Source of the DNA: Selaginella moellendorffii
Taxonomy: Eukaryota; Streptophyta; Lycopodiopsida; Selaginellales; Selaginellaceae
DNA: 64,000 bases
Direction of reading: 5' to 3'
NCBI RefSeq assembly: GCF_000143415.4
Contig: NW_003314335.1
Span: 340,113 to 404,112, forward strand
Shown: positions 23,454 through 35,020 of the stretch, piece by piece
Layout of the letters: every line of letters starts with the position of its first letter
Position numbering within the stretch: the stretch's first letter is position 1
The notes under the pieces: model-generated
Told to the model about the DNA's origin: nothing
Databases searched by the model: none
What the model saw: the letters and a program-made list of their open reading frames with translations, nothing else
Position numbers and translations under genes: made by a program

Positions 23454-24009
23454 TGTGGGGGGTTCCAAATATATAGTAGGGATAGTGGGTAGGTCGGGCA
23501 TGGCCAACTAACTTGAGGCATAGTTTAGCTCCCGCTTGCGTGCCTGTCCTTGTTCTGCATCCGGCTTGGGTCTAAGCCCAAGTTCCATTCCATGCTAGCT
23601 GGTGGAGTACCCATATCCTCACGTTAGGCCACCAGTATGCTAAAATAGCGCCAGACTCTATTTGGCTCCGTTTTGCGTGCTAGTCCTGGCATTGGGATGC
23701 TGGTTGCTCCAGGACTGTTCCAAGTCGCTCCGGGCCCCTATCCCTTCGCTCCTTGGGCTGTATGCTCGGGAGTTGCTCCATGGTTCGGTTCCATCACTCC
23801 TTGGCTCCATGCTTGGGAGTTTGGCACCGTTCGTTCGTTCAGTGGCCCAAGGCCCTGAACCTCAGGTTCCTATGGACATGTGGCATGGACACGTGGCATG
23901 TGACACGTGGCATCTATCACGTGGCACAAAGAGGGTTTAGGTTCCGCTTCGTGGTGTTATCCTATGGTAAATCACCATAGGATAAAGGGTCAAAACCACG
24001 TGTGCTACA
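23454..24009 (+). repeat. 5' LTR of element C
   Basis: 556 bp, TGTGGGGGG to GCTACA, matching 29655-30210 with roughly 5-8% differences in the part I compared. The 92-codon frames in both copies are shared LTR sequence, not a gene. Confidence 0.85.
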
Positions 24010-24022
24010 TTTGGTATCAGAG
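24010..24022 (+). other. Primer-binding site of element C
   Basis: TTTGGTATCAGAG contains the TGGTATCAGAG core complementary to plant initiator tRNA-Met and abuts the 5' LTR end. Confidence 0.8.
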
Positions 24023-27000
24023 GATGAGTCTCGGCGAGTACTATCCAACGAGATTGGGCAACTAGTCTCGTTGCATACGCAGAGATGAAAACGATGATCC
24101 GAGTGGGTACACATTTTGGTGCAAAGACTTCGCATTGGTTCCTTGGGATAGATTTTGGTTATCTCTGTGTTCCATAATATGTGAGCTTGCTCTTGGGCTC
24201 ATAGGGTGGACTAAGTTGTTCCGTTACACGAGTTTGCGCTTAGGCTCGTGAGTGAGGCGCATTAGCAACTCAAGGTTACACTTTGAGTTGGCAGGATTAA
24301 TGTTAGCCTATCAGTGGTTCCATGAGTTGTTCCATGTACCATGAGTGAAAGCAAACCTCCCTGGGTTTGCTATGAGTGGCAAATAGACTGGTCCATAGCT
24401 GTTTAGCACGGCACTAGTGGATCCTTCCTAGGCATGATTATAAGTGGATCAATCAAGACTATAGGGATTAATTTATTGGTTCAAGTAATCATGGCCGTGC
24501 TCTCTCATAAACTTTTCTTCGATTGAGCTGAAGGCAGTGCAAAAGCAAGCTTGAGGTTTGGTCAAAGATGAGACCAAAAAGAGAGTCATCGTGGATGGAG
24601 GATCAAATATGTAAATCATCTTCTCTTTTGGAGAAATGATTCGCAACGAGGTGTTAACTCATTGCTTGTATTCACATCATGCAATCAAGAGTCCCTATCT
24701 TGATGCATGTTGGAGATGGTGGTCTTACAATGGTGAGTTGTGGGATGGATAGTGGTGAAGTGCTATACCATTTTGTCTAAGCTTGCTATTGGAAGACTTG
24801 GGTTGCAATGCTCAATTCTTTTCCGGGGAACCTTGCTATTGCTCCTTGAGTAGCTTGGTGTTGGATTAGTGTTGAGTTTGGTCGAAAAGAGAATGGCATG
24901 AGCTTGTCCGTGTTGTGAACAAAAGTTAGTGATGTTGGGTGTTGTAAATCTCTGTCGGTGGAGTGTGGCATTTATGTTGCATTTTGTCGAATTCAGTTGG
25001 CACTTGATACTCACATAAACCTTTGAAGTAATGACATTGGCATTGCTCGTGGTGTTGCTCAATTGATGATCAAGTCATTGTGATTTCTATATCATATCCA
25101 TGTGATAATGAGCAATGTGTTTACGAAGTTGCTTGGTTAAATGATGATCAACCCCAAAGTGGTTGATGGAAAAGCTAGTCTTCTTGCATGAAGTAGCATT
25201 GTGGTAGCTTTGACTGGATTCTCGATAGTGGTTCATTATGCTAAGCTTAAGGTGGTACCTTGTTTCCTTGAGGGTTTGCCCATAAGGTGTTGGGAATGGG
25301 TTGTAGCATTAATTTGCTATAGCTCATCTGTTGATCCGTTAGCACTTGGAGTAGATTATTGGATGGAGAAGGTGTGAGGTTGATGCATTGACATCGCTAG
25401 CACTTGTGTTAGTGGAAATGGCATTGTTGATTCGAGTGATGAGGAATTTTCCTTAGAGCTTGATTTTCCATGTCATTTTTCTTGTTAGTGTTTTGGCTTC
25501 ACATTGGATCTTGAAGGTGGTTGAGGAAGAGTGTTAGTGCAATGTGGATATCCGACAATGTGGTCTTTGTGATCAAGCCTTGGATATTCATTTTACACTT
25601 TGCAGATGTCGGTGTTGGATATCGATTAGATGGGCAAAGATGTTCGATGCTTAAGCATATTGTTGGACATGAGAATTTGTGTTGAGGTGAACTTATGTGA
25701 AGTTGTTTGTAGGAGGAAGTTGGTTGAGTCTTGAAAGTTTGCAATCCTAGATTGAGAGTCATTCTTTCTCTAGGATGGAAATTTTCCACAAATTTTCTTA
25801 GGCTTTTTCAATGGCTGATCTGTTAATCACTTTGCCCGAAAACCATTCCGTTTTCGAAAGCCAATACAAACTAGTGAAAGGGTTGGAGTTGACTTTAGTT
25901 GGCTTAGACTTTAGTAAATTGTTTGTATGATACAGCCCGAAAGGGATGCTAACTTTTGGGGCTAAGGCAATTGAGTTGGATAGAGTCTGGAGTTGGTGTA
26001 GAAAAGTGGCTGTTGCACTTTTCTAAGAAGGGTGACTTTTGTGCTTTTCTTTTATAGCATTATGCTCGGTAGCAGGTTGCACCTTGCATTTTGTTAAGAC
26101 TCTATGAGAGTAGTGGGCTCTCACTGATCTTGACTTGGTCTTGGTGGCCCTGTGCCTTGGCTAAGGATGGTGATGTCCAACTTAGTTGTTTGAGGTTGAG
26201 ATGTTGGTACCCGTACTATAGCTTTGTCTATAAGGAGGTTGTGTACCGATATGAGTCCATCTTATGGTCTTCACTTTAGTTTCGACTGAGTGTTGATTGT
26301 ATAAACTAGCCTTTTCAAAGGCATGCTCAAAGCTAGTGGCTAAATGTTTTAGTGAGCTTATTGCGGTTGAGTTGGATTCGAGTGGTCATTTAGTTTGTGC
26401 TTGTCTATGAACTTTTATTTTGTACCTAGGGTATCACGTTCATATTGGGCAAGTATATAACTTGATGACAAAAGTTGGTGTTTGGGTCTTGTGAAGGTAA
26501 GTTGAGGAGTGATTGTTAGTTGCTTTGCGACTAGTGATTACTTATAGACTTCGTCAAGGACTGTTGACACTTGCTTTGCTCGATGATGATTTAGTAGTGA
26601 TAGGCTTACTTTACTGGATAGTGTTGCGGAGGACTGTGTCGTTAGGCTTACACATGGGTTTTTCATGTTGGCATGTCGACTCTACCTCTGTTGATATCAT
26701 TTGGTTACATTTAGTCTGTAGTGTTGGATTTCATTGAGTTTTGGATGTGGTGAATCACTCCTTGATGATATGTATTCTGTAGCTGAGTGTTGCTGAAGGA
26801 TTGGTCTCGGATACTGACTAAAGTATCTTTGCCATTGGTTAGCTTGGTTGCTAGAAAATTTTGGGTGGTGATTCACTCTTGCTTTCTTCTAGTTTTGTTC
26901 TAGTGTTGATGGCATTGAAGTAATGCTTTGTCGTTGACAATATTCATATTGAGATTCGAGTGAAATGAGATGTTTTCCTTAGGATTGATATTGAGTTTCA

Positions 27001-29374
27001 TTGGTCTTGATGCAAATAGTGTTGATGATTTGGTTTTCGCTTTGTGTTATTGGCATTTGTGCATTGCTAGTTAGCAACTATGTTGACGTTCAAATGAACT
27101 GAGTGGCAAGTTGAGTTAGTTGTGTTCTAGACGAGATTGCTTAATTGAGATTGAGCTTTAGCTTTTCCTTGAAAAGTGATTTAGTCGTGGACTATGCTAG
27201 CTTCCCGAGACGAAGAGTTAGTGATCGATATTGAAATGTTTGAATCCTTATTGGATTTGAGTTAGAATATATTGATCATTGATAATTCCTCTTGTGCTTG
27301 TTATGAGGTGAGTTACGTCTTGCTATAGATGGATTGATGGAGGATCGTAGTGATCACTTGTTGAGCATAGCTTTGTTATGCTTGGCTTTTGGATTGATGC
27401 AAATATGCTCTTCCTTAGCTTTAGCATTATGAAGTTTAGCTTCTAGATGTGTTGAGGAGGATGTTGTGGGTTATACCATGATTTCTTCTTTAGCATTGAA
27501 GTTAGCTTCTATGAGACTCGTGATCATTATTAGGCAAGACTTAGCTATAGGCTTCTTCGAGCTTTTGGTTCTTTGAGTTTCATGCTCATTGTTTCATTTG
27601 TTCGGAGTTGTTAGGGAAAGCATTTTGGCTTGTTAGCTTCAATGTTGAAGTTAGTATTTGCATCTAACATTCATTGGTAATGATTGACTATCATCTAGGA
27701 TGATTGATTATCATTGTCAAAGGTTTTGCTTGATTATCGTTGATCTAGAATGATTTGCTATTCTTCGGGATGGTGGATTCCTTCTTAGACGATGATTCTG
27801 CATATCTCTTTTTGATAGGATGATTGATGATCTTTCATGATGGTTAGTTGTTCTCCTTAATGGCTTATGGCTTTTCGCAATACCACATGTTCTTTGTGGT
27901 TTGCTCTGGTTTGGTCTCATGGGTTTGAGACATCAGTAGGATGTTGCTAACACTTGCTTAGGCAACTTGAGTTCCTTGGTGTTGTTGGCTGGGATCTATT
28001 CGGATTGGCTAGTGTAATAGTTGGCATGAATGGGTGTTTGTTGGTCTTACCGCATTCATTCTGTTCTGTTGATTATTGTTTGAGTTAGTTCTAATAGATT
28101 GGGATGTTATTTCCTTTGGGTGATACATTCGCGAACATTTTGTTTGCTAGTCAGTGATACTTTGTGTTCTTTGAGTTATCTTTAGTAAGTTGTTTGGCAT
28201 ACTGTCTACCATCTTCGGTAGTTAAGTTTCATCATTGAGTTTCCTTGATGATATACTTGCTATTGAATTTTGTTGGATGGTGAATCCTATGTTTTCCAAA
28301 GTTAGTGATCTTGGTGGTTCCTATCTACTATAATACTAGTTTATTAGATGATAACTTACTTGGAATACTTTTGTGTTCTAATCTAAGATATATTCACTGA
28401 TATTTAAGACTCTCAGATATCATTGTCTATGACTTTGATATTGTCCATCTATTGATCTTTGAGTTTGGGCCAGTATAGGCAGACTGGCTTCGGCACTTCG
28501 TATGCATGGTGAAATCTCTAGTCATGGGGTAGCTACTGTCGACTGGTCACATAATCCGCCTCTCTGTCGATGTTCCTTTTCCATGAAAGGGCGTGACCGT
28601 GTAAACAACTCTAACTGCCTGTTTACAGTAGTCTATCTAAACCTTACTAACGGGTTTGGTTTCTTTGCTTAGGAGGGTTGGGGCCTCTAGCTTCTCTCTC
28701 TATGTTCCTGTGGGCAGGGGCATATCACCCTTTTGTAAGCTGGGTGACTCCCAGAGCAGCAAGGGTGGCTGACTCTGTTGGTCATTTCCTTGTCGGCGAC
28801 GGCCGGAAGGTGTCTGAGCTGGTAGCGCATCCGCGTTAGACAAAGAGGTTGCCCCCTTAACTCATTTAAGTTGGTGCATTTCTCACATAGTGTGAGTACC
28901 GTGAACTTTTTCTGGAGTTGTTTCCTTGGCGGTATTCTAGACTCGAGTATGCATCGACGAGGACGTCGATCTTCCCTAGGGGGGGAGAGTGTCGCGAATG
29001 TGACTTCAGGTATCGAAAGTTACCTGTCGGCCAGTCCTTACGGACACTCTTACCTTACTACCACGATGGCAGGAGGTCGGTATTGCTGGACCCATTATCA
29101 GTCTCCGCCTAAGCTAGTTGAGAAACTGGTCCTCGCGTGTGCACTTGACCAGATGAGCATAAGGAAGGAATTCCTAAGTGTCTATTTAGTCAAGCATACT
29201 TGACCTGGTTAGAGAAACTCATTTGTTGACTTGCACTTGCTAGTGTTGGGAACCCCCGCAATATTGAGCTTAGTCCCTCAATATCGCTAAATGATAGCTT
29301 ACCGTGTCTGCCAAACACCCTTGCTATCATGCCCTTTGTGTTAGTCTCATTTCGGTCCCAAATGCTATTTATGG

Positions 29375-29474
29375 NNNNNNNNNNNNNNNNNNNNNNNNNN
29401 NNNNNNNNNNNNNNNNNNNNNNNNNNNNNNNNNNNNNNNNNNNNNNNNNNNNNNNNNNNNNNNNNNNNNNNNNN
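29375..29474. other. Assembly gap (N run)
   Basis: 100 Ns inside the internal region of element C, about 180 bp before its 3' LTR. Confidence 1.
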
Positions 29475-29622
29475 TAGAGATTGGCCTGAACACATGGTGT
29501 TCGTCCTATGTCCAAATTCGCAATCTAGGAACATTCCATATTTAGTAAGTTTCGAGCTTGTCCCAGAGACTAACTCCTGATACTAAGGGAGGCTTGGGGT
29601 GAAAGCCCAAAGCGTGTGTTCC

Positions 29623-29653
29623 TAAGGGGGGGGGGGGGGGAGGGGGGGGGGGG
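29623..29653 (+). other. G-rich polypurine tract of element C
   Basis: A run of Gs broken by one A directly precedes the 3' LTR, the usual polypurine-tract position. Its length may be affected by sequencing. It could form G-quadruplex structures. Confidence 0.6.
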
Positions 29654-29654
29654 C

Positions 29655-30210
29655 TGTGGGGGGTTCCAAATGTATAGTAGGGATAGTGGGTAGGTCGGGC
29701 ATGGCCGACTAACCTGAGGCATAGTCTAGCTCTCGCTTGGGGGCCTGTCCTTGTTCTACGTCCGGGTTGGGTCTAAGCCCAAGTTCCATTCCATGGTAGC
29801 TGGGGGAGGACCCATATCCTCACGTTAGGCCACCGGTATGCTGAAATAGCGCCAGACTCTGTTTGGCTCCGTTTTGCGGGCTAATCCTGGCATTGGGATG
29901 CTGGTTGCTCCAGGACTGTTCCAAGTCGCTCCGGGCCCCTGTCCCTTCGTTCCTTGGGTTGTATGCTTGGGAGTTGCTCCGGGGTTCGGTTCCATCACTC
30001 CTTGGCTCCATGCTTGGGAGTTTGGCACTGTTCATTCGTTCAGGGGCCCAAGGCCCTGAACCTCGGGTTCCTATGGACATGTGGCATGGACACGTGGCAT
30101 GTGACATGTGGCATCTATCACGTGGCACAAAGAGGGTTTAGGTTCCGCTTCATGGTGTTATCCTATGGTAAATCACCATAGGATAAAGGGTCAAAACCAC
30201 GTGCGCTACA
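29655..30210 (+). repeat. 3' LTR of element C
   Basis: 556 bp partner of 23454-24009. It is followed directly by the GATGGAGTCC array of the host LTR. Confidence 0.85.
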
Positions 30211-30445
30211 GAGATGGACCTGAGATGGAATCCGAGATGGAGTCCGAGAAGGACCTGAGATGGAGTCCGAGGTCGAGACCGAGACCGAGACCGAGACCGA
30301 GACTGGGACCGAGACCTGGACCGAGACCGAGACCGAGACCGGGACTGAGACCGAGACCGAGGCAGAGGCCGAGACCGAGCCCGAGTTCGAGACCGAGTCC
30401 GAGTCCGAGTCCGAGTCCGAGTCCGAGTCCGAGTTCAAGTCTGAG
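30211..30445. repeat. GAGTCC / GAGACC hexanucleotide array
   Basis: Tandem GAGACC, GAGTCC and related units inside the solo B LTR. The reverse complement matches the GACTCG arrays at 19020-19560 and 32895-33430. Confidence 0.85.
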
Positions 30446-31900
30446 AGGGTGAAAGCCCAAAGCGTTCGTCTACCAGACCCTAGGGGGTTTCGTGAGCTCC
30501 AAAAGTATAGTAGGGGGGAGGACTGCAGTGGAGCCAGTTTGGCTAGGAAAGGCCAGTTTGGCCCAAGAAGGCCAGACCCTGTGTTGGGTGATGAATTGAC
30601 CATTGGGAAGTCCAAGACTAGAGTGAATACGGACCGACAAGCGGGGTAACTTGGTGAAGTGTTCAAGAGCCAGCTCTAGTTCCCCCGGGAGATCAATTGG
30701 CCGATGCTCCCAATCCAAGTGTGGGTGGCACTCCCTACTTGGATACCAGGCGTGGCTCAACAGAACCTCGCTCTAAGCCCATGGCTAGAGCACCCAAAGG
30801 CGGAAGGCAGGGAGAGTACCTAGGTGGCTCGCGTAAGGCCACGGTGTTCTGAAGTGTTGTCCCCATGTCCCAGACTATGGAAAGGAAAAGGAGCAGTCCT
30901 TTGGTGTGGTGGCCAAGGATACGGTCACGTGGTGAGGAAGTCCCAGAGGACCATGGGACTTAGTGGTCAGGCCTGTGGGCCTCGATCCAGTGGCAGTGTT
31001 AGCAAACACGGCCAAAGGCAAAAAGGGACTTAGTGGGGACTGACAGAGGGATATTTGGGAAGGCTGTTCCCTTTGTCGGTGGGCATCCTAAGGATGCTAA
31101 GGAATGGATCTGGGATGACCACTCACGGATGGTTGGCCCAGTCTTGGAGAGACAAGACTGTGTTGCAATTGGTATTGGACTACCAGTGCAGCAAAGGTGA
31201 TTGGGCATGGCCTTAGCATAACAGGCTGCTATGTCGGTGGTACCTTTGAGTGTCAGTCATGGGATCGGACACGTGGAGCACTTGGACCAGGTGCAAGGGT
31301 TGAGTGGCATAGATGCCATTCTTGGGGCTAGCAAGTCCCAAATCCTGAATTGGACTTATAGAGGTTGTGAATGAGACTCCTCCAAGTGGTCAGAGGTGTG
31401 GTTAAGTGACTAAAGTAGAATGGAAAATTTAGTCGCTTACATCCATGTGATGAGAATACCAACTCATCCTCTGAGTACACCCCTAACTCCTTGGGTTGTT
31501 CCAGCATTTATTAGAGGTAGCCCCGGCTACCATTTCAAGGACTTGTGTCCTCTTCTGTATTTGACCTCCCATGGTCATCAATTCTGGTCTCAAAGTTATG
31601 AGCACCAGCCTCAACTATATGAAAGTAATCTTGTGACTCCTTTATTGTTTTGGAGTCTGCATCTTTCCCGTGATCCCACTATAGTTGTTTACCACAACTA
31701 TGTTAGCCTGTTTGCTGCGTCAAACGCTCATCTGGATCACATCCTCACTCAATGAGGAAAGCCTTACACTGTTCCCAAGATCCCAAAGTCGTTCCATCAT
31801 TGGCCCTTTTCTATCCACCACTTTGCCTACAAGTTCACACGTGAACTGTAGTGGAGAGCCATGTCTTCCCGACTTGTAAGGAACAGCTCCAATACCAAAT

Positions 31901-33660
31901 TGTAAGCGACTAAATTTTCCATTCTACTTTAATCACTTAACCACACCTCTGCCCACTTGGAGGAGTCTCATTCACAACCTCCTTAAGTCCAATTCAAGAC
32001 TTGGGACTTGCTAGTCCCGAGAATGGCATCCATGCCACTCAACCCTTGCACTTGGTCCAAGTGCTCCACGTGTCCGGTCCCAAGACCGACACCTAAAGGT
32101 GCCACTGACATATCGGCCTATTACACTAAGGCCATGCCCATTCACCTTTGCCACACTGGTGGTCCAACACCACTTGCATCACCATCCCATCTCTCCAAGA
32201 CTGGGCCATCCGTCCACGAGTGGTCATCCCAGATCCACTCCTTAGCATCCTTAGGATGCCCACAGACATGGGGAATAGCCTTCCCCAACATCCCTTTGTC
32301 AGTTCCTGCCAAGTCCCTTTTTCGTCCATAGCCATGTTCACCAACACTGCCACTAGGTCAAGGCCCGCAGGCCTGGCCACTAAGTCCCATTGTCCTCTGG
32401 GACTTCCTCACCATATGACTGTATCCGTAGTCACTACACTAGAGGATTGCTCCTCCTCCTTTCCCCCATTTAGGACTTCGGGACGACATTTCGGAACACT
32501 GTGGCCCTACGCGAGCCCTGTGGGTACTCTCCCCACCTTCTGCCTTTAGGTGCTCTAGCCATGGGCTTAGAGCGAGGTTCCGTTGAGCCACACCAAGTAT
32601 CCAAGTAGGGAGTGCCACCCACACTTGGACTGGGAGCATCGGCCAGTCGATCTCCCGGGGGAACTAGAGCCGGCTCTTGAACACTTCACCAAGCTACCCC
32701 GCTTGTTGGTCTGTATTCACTCTAGTCTTGGACTTCCCAGTGGTCAGTTCATCACCCAACACTGGGTCTGGCCTTCCTGGGCCAAATTGGCCTTTCCTGA
32801 CCAAACTAGCTCCACTGCAGTCCTCCCCCTATTATACTTTTGGAGCTCACCAAACCCCCCAGGGTCTGGGAGATGAACACTTTGGGCTTTCACCCTCTCA
32901 GACTCAAACTCGAACACGGACTCGAACTCGAACTTGAACTCGGACTCGGACTCGGACTCAGACTCAGACTCGGACTCAGACTCGGACTCGGACTCGGCCT
33001 CGGCCTCGGCCTCGGTCTCAGTCTCGGTCTCAGTCCCGGTCTCGGTCTTGACCTCGAACTCCATCTCAGGTCCTTCTCGGACTCCATCTCGGATTCCATC
33101 TCGGGTCCATCTCAGGCTCAATCTTGGACTCCGTCTCGGTCCATCTCGGACTCCATCTCGAACTCTATCTCAGGTCCATCTCGGGTCCATCTCGGACTCC
33201 ATCTCGGGTCCATCTTGGACTCCATCTCGAGTCCTTCTTGGACTCCATCTCGGACTCCATCTCGGTCCATCTCGGACTCCACCTCAGACTCCAACTCGGG
33301 TCCATCTTGAACTCCATCTCGGACTTCATCTCGGGTCCACCTCAGACTCCATCTCGGACTCCAACTCGGGTCCATCTCGGACTCCACCTCGGACTCCAAC
33401 TCAGGTCCATCTCGGACTCCATCTCGGACACTTCCACGTATCATGTGTTGGTCCTTTTGGTTCCCTTTTTGGAGCCTCGCTTATTGCTCGCTTCATGCTC
33501 ATTCCTTGAGCACTCCATTGGGAGTTCCACTCCTACTCTCGATCTTTCAAGTCGGAGCCTTTTAGTCCAAACGTGTTATGCTCGTTTGGCTTTTGCTTCG
33601 GCCACTACCACATGGTACCCTTTCGGCTCCACTTTGGGGCTTAAGAATTTGTGTCTCACA
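31901..33660 (-). repeat. 5' LTR of element B
   Basis: 1760 bp. In element orientation it starts TGTGAGACAC at 33660 and ends CTTACA at 31901, followed by the primer-binding site TTTGGTATTGGAGC. It includes the hexanucleotide array 32895-33430. Together with 30211-31441 in the opposite orientation it forms a long inverted repeat. Confidence 0.85.
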
Positions 33661-35020
33661 GTTACCTTGTAGGCAACTTTGTAAGCCCACAACACATTAA
33701 AAAGCATGGTATCCCAATCGCTGGCACTTGCATTGCAAAGCTTGGTCATGGTGTCACATAGTGTCTTATTGGTTCTCTCAACTTGGCCATTTGCTTGAGG
33801 ATGATATGGTGTCAAGTGTCAAAGGGAAATGCCATACTTGGCTGTGAGAGTTGCAATGACCATATTAATAAAATGTGTACCTCAATCACTCACAAGCTCA
33901 AGTGGGCAGCCAAAGTGCATGATGGTGTTCTTGTAGAGGAATCCTGCTACCTTCTTGGCCATGTTTTTGTTGAAAGCCTCAACTTCTACTCACTTGGTCA
34001 CATAATCCATGCAGACCAAGATATAATGATTCTGGCGATGTCACCTTGGCTTGAATGGCCCCATAAAGTTGATTCCCCACTTGTCAAAAGGTAGAGCTGG
34101 AATAATTGAATGTAACAGCATTGCATCTTGTTGAGTAGGACACCCAACACATTGGCATGGATCACAACTTCTCACAAATTTTGCCACATTCTGCTGGAGT
34201 GTTGGCCACCAATAACTAGTTTGGAGCACAAGCCGTATAGTCGCTGCTGCTGCATATGCCCATCATAGGGAGAATCATGGGAAGAGACAATCACCTGCTA
34301 CACCTCATAAGGAAGAATGCAGCACCTCAGAACACCATCTCTTCCTTCCTTATAAAGCTGGCCAGCAATCAAGGTGAAAGCTGGTAACGAGTAAAGAAGC
34401 CTCTTTTGTGCCACCTTCGACATATCATCAGGAAATCTGCTAGCAACAAGAATTTCCATGATACCCTAATACCACACCAGCACAGCTAAAACCTGGTATA
34501 AAAGCAGCTCCTCTGCTTCTGATTGGGTTGAGAGTGCATCTGGAATTTCTGTAGAAACCTGCTCACCCTCCAACAAGAAAAGAGGAGTATTGAGCAGCTC
34601 ATCATAAACTCCTTCCTTGGCAGGTTGTCCTGGTAATCTTGAAAGACAATCAGGATCACATCAAATTTTTCAGGCTTCAACACGATCTCAAATTTGAATT
34701 CTTGAAGCAAAAGCAACCAGCAAGTGATTCAGCTATGTCGATAAGGCTTATTATAAGATACTGCAGCTCTTGGTGATCCAAACAAAAGAGGAATGGCATT
34801 CCCAGCAGATAGTGGCAATATTTGGTAACAGCAAACACAATTTCCAAGCCATTGTGTTCAGTGGCTGTATAATTCTTCTCAACCAGAGATAACTACCTAC
34901 TCAAATAAAATATGGGATGATCCCAACCATTAACTAGCTGGCATAAAACAACACCAATAGCAAAAGTAGAAGTGTCAACATGCACATAGAATTTCAAATT
35001 CCAATCTAGCAGCTTAAGAA
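33661..35020 (-). pseudogene. RNase H-integrase remnant of the older Ty3/gypsy element
   Basis: The minus strand shows RNase H (FYVHVDTSTFAIGVVLCQ near 34950, then TKYCHYLLGMPF). Then come the integrase finger (FVRSCDPCQCVG, 34041-34229), LPFDKWGINFMGPF, and the core end MTPYHPQANGQVERTNKTL (33815 leftwards). It breaks at the GTTAC duplication where element B inserted and continues at 15490-15939. Stops and frameshifts make it inactive. On the right it is cut by the repeat at 35021. Confidence 0.75.

Larger units (their letters stand above)
23454..30210 (+). mobile_element. LTR retrotransposon, family C, non-coding
   Basis: Two 556-bp LTRs (23454-24009 and 29655-30210) start TGTGGGGGGTTCC and end CTACA. 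TTTGGTATCAGAG (24010-24022) directly after the 5' LTR is an initiator-tRNA-Met primer-binding site. A 30-base G-rich tract lies directly before the 3' LTR. The 5.6 kb internal part is strongly G/T-rich on the plus strand and has no frame above about 110 codons and no gag or pol motifs, so it is probably non-autonomous. No target duplication is seen (AGTGC against GAGAT). Confidence 0.82.
23304..31441 (+). mobile_element. Solo B-type LTR, split by element C
   Basis: Plus orientation: 23304-23453 carries the B-LTR start (TGTGAGACACAAAATCCC), and 30211-31441 carries the array and the LTR end (GTCGCTTACA). TCCAT stands on both sides (23299-23303 and 31442-31446). No internal region or second LTR belongs to it, so it is a solo LTR left by LTR-LTR recombination. 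About 0.1-0.4 kb normally found around the insertion point of C is missing. Confidence 0.75.
15940..33660 (-). mobile_element. LTR retrotransposon, family B, non-coding, with nested insertions
   Basis: Minus-strand element with long LTRs that start TGTGAGACAC and end GTCGCTTACA. The 5' LTR is 31901-33660 (1760 bp). The 3' LTR is 15940-16082 plus 18175-19788 (1757 bp once the nested insertion and its target repeat are removed). The duplication GTTAC stands at 15935-15939 and 33661-33665. TTTGGTATTGGAGC beside the 5' LTR (31886-31899) is the primer-binding site, and GGGTGGTGGAGT beside the 3' LTR is the polypurine tract. The internal region (19789-23303 plus 31447-31900, about 4 kb) has no frame longer than about 100 codons and no recognisable gag or pol. 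It resembles a large retrotransposon derivative, moved by another element's proteins. Confidence 0.82.

Noticed and set aside
23662-23940. 92-codon frame, also at 29863-30141
   Set aside because: It is LTR sequence of element C, present in both LTRs, with no protein features.
28800-28855. tRNA-like string GAGCTGGTAGCGCATCCGCG
   Set aside because: The D-arm resemblance is partial, with no T-loop and no acceptor pairing. It lies inside element C.
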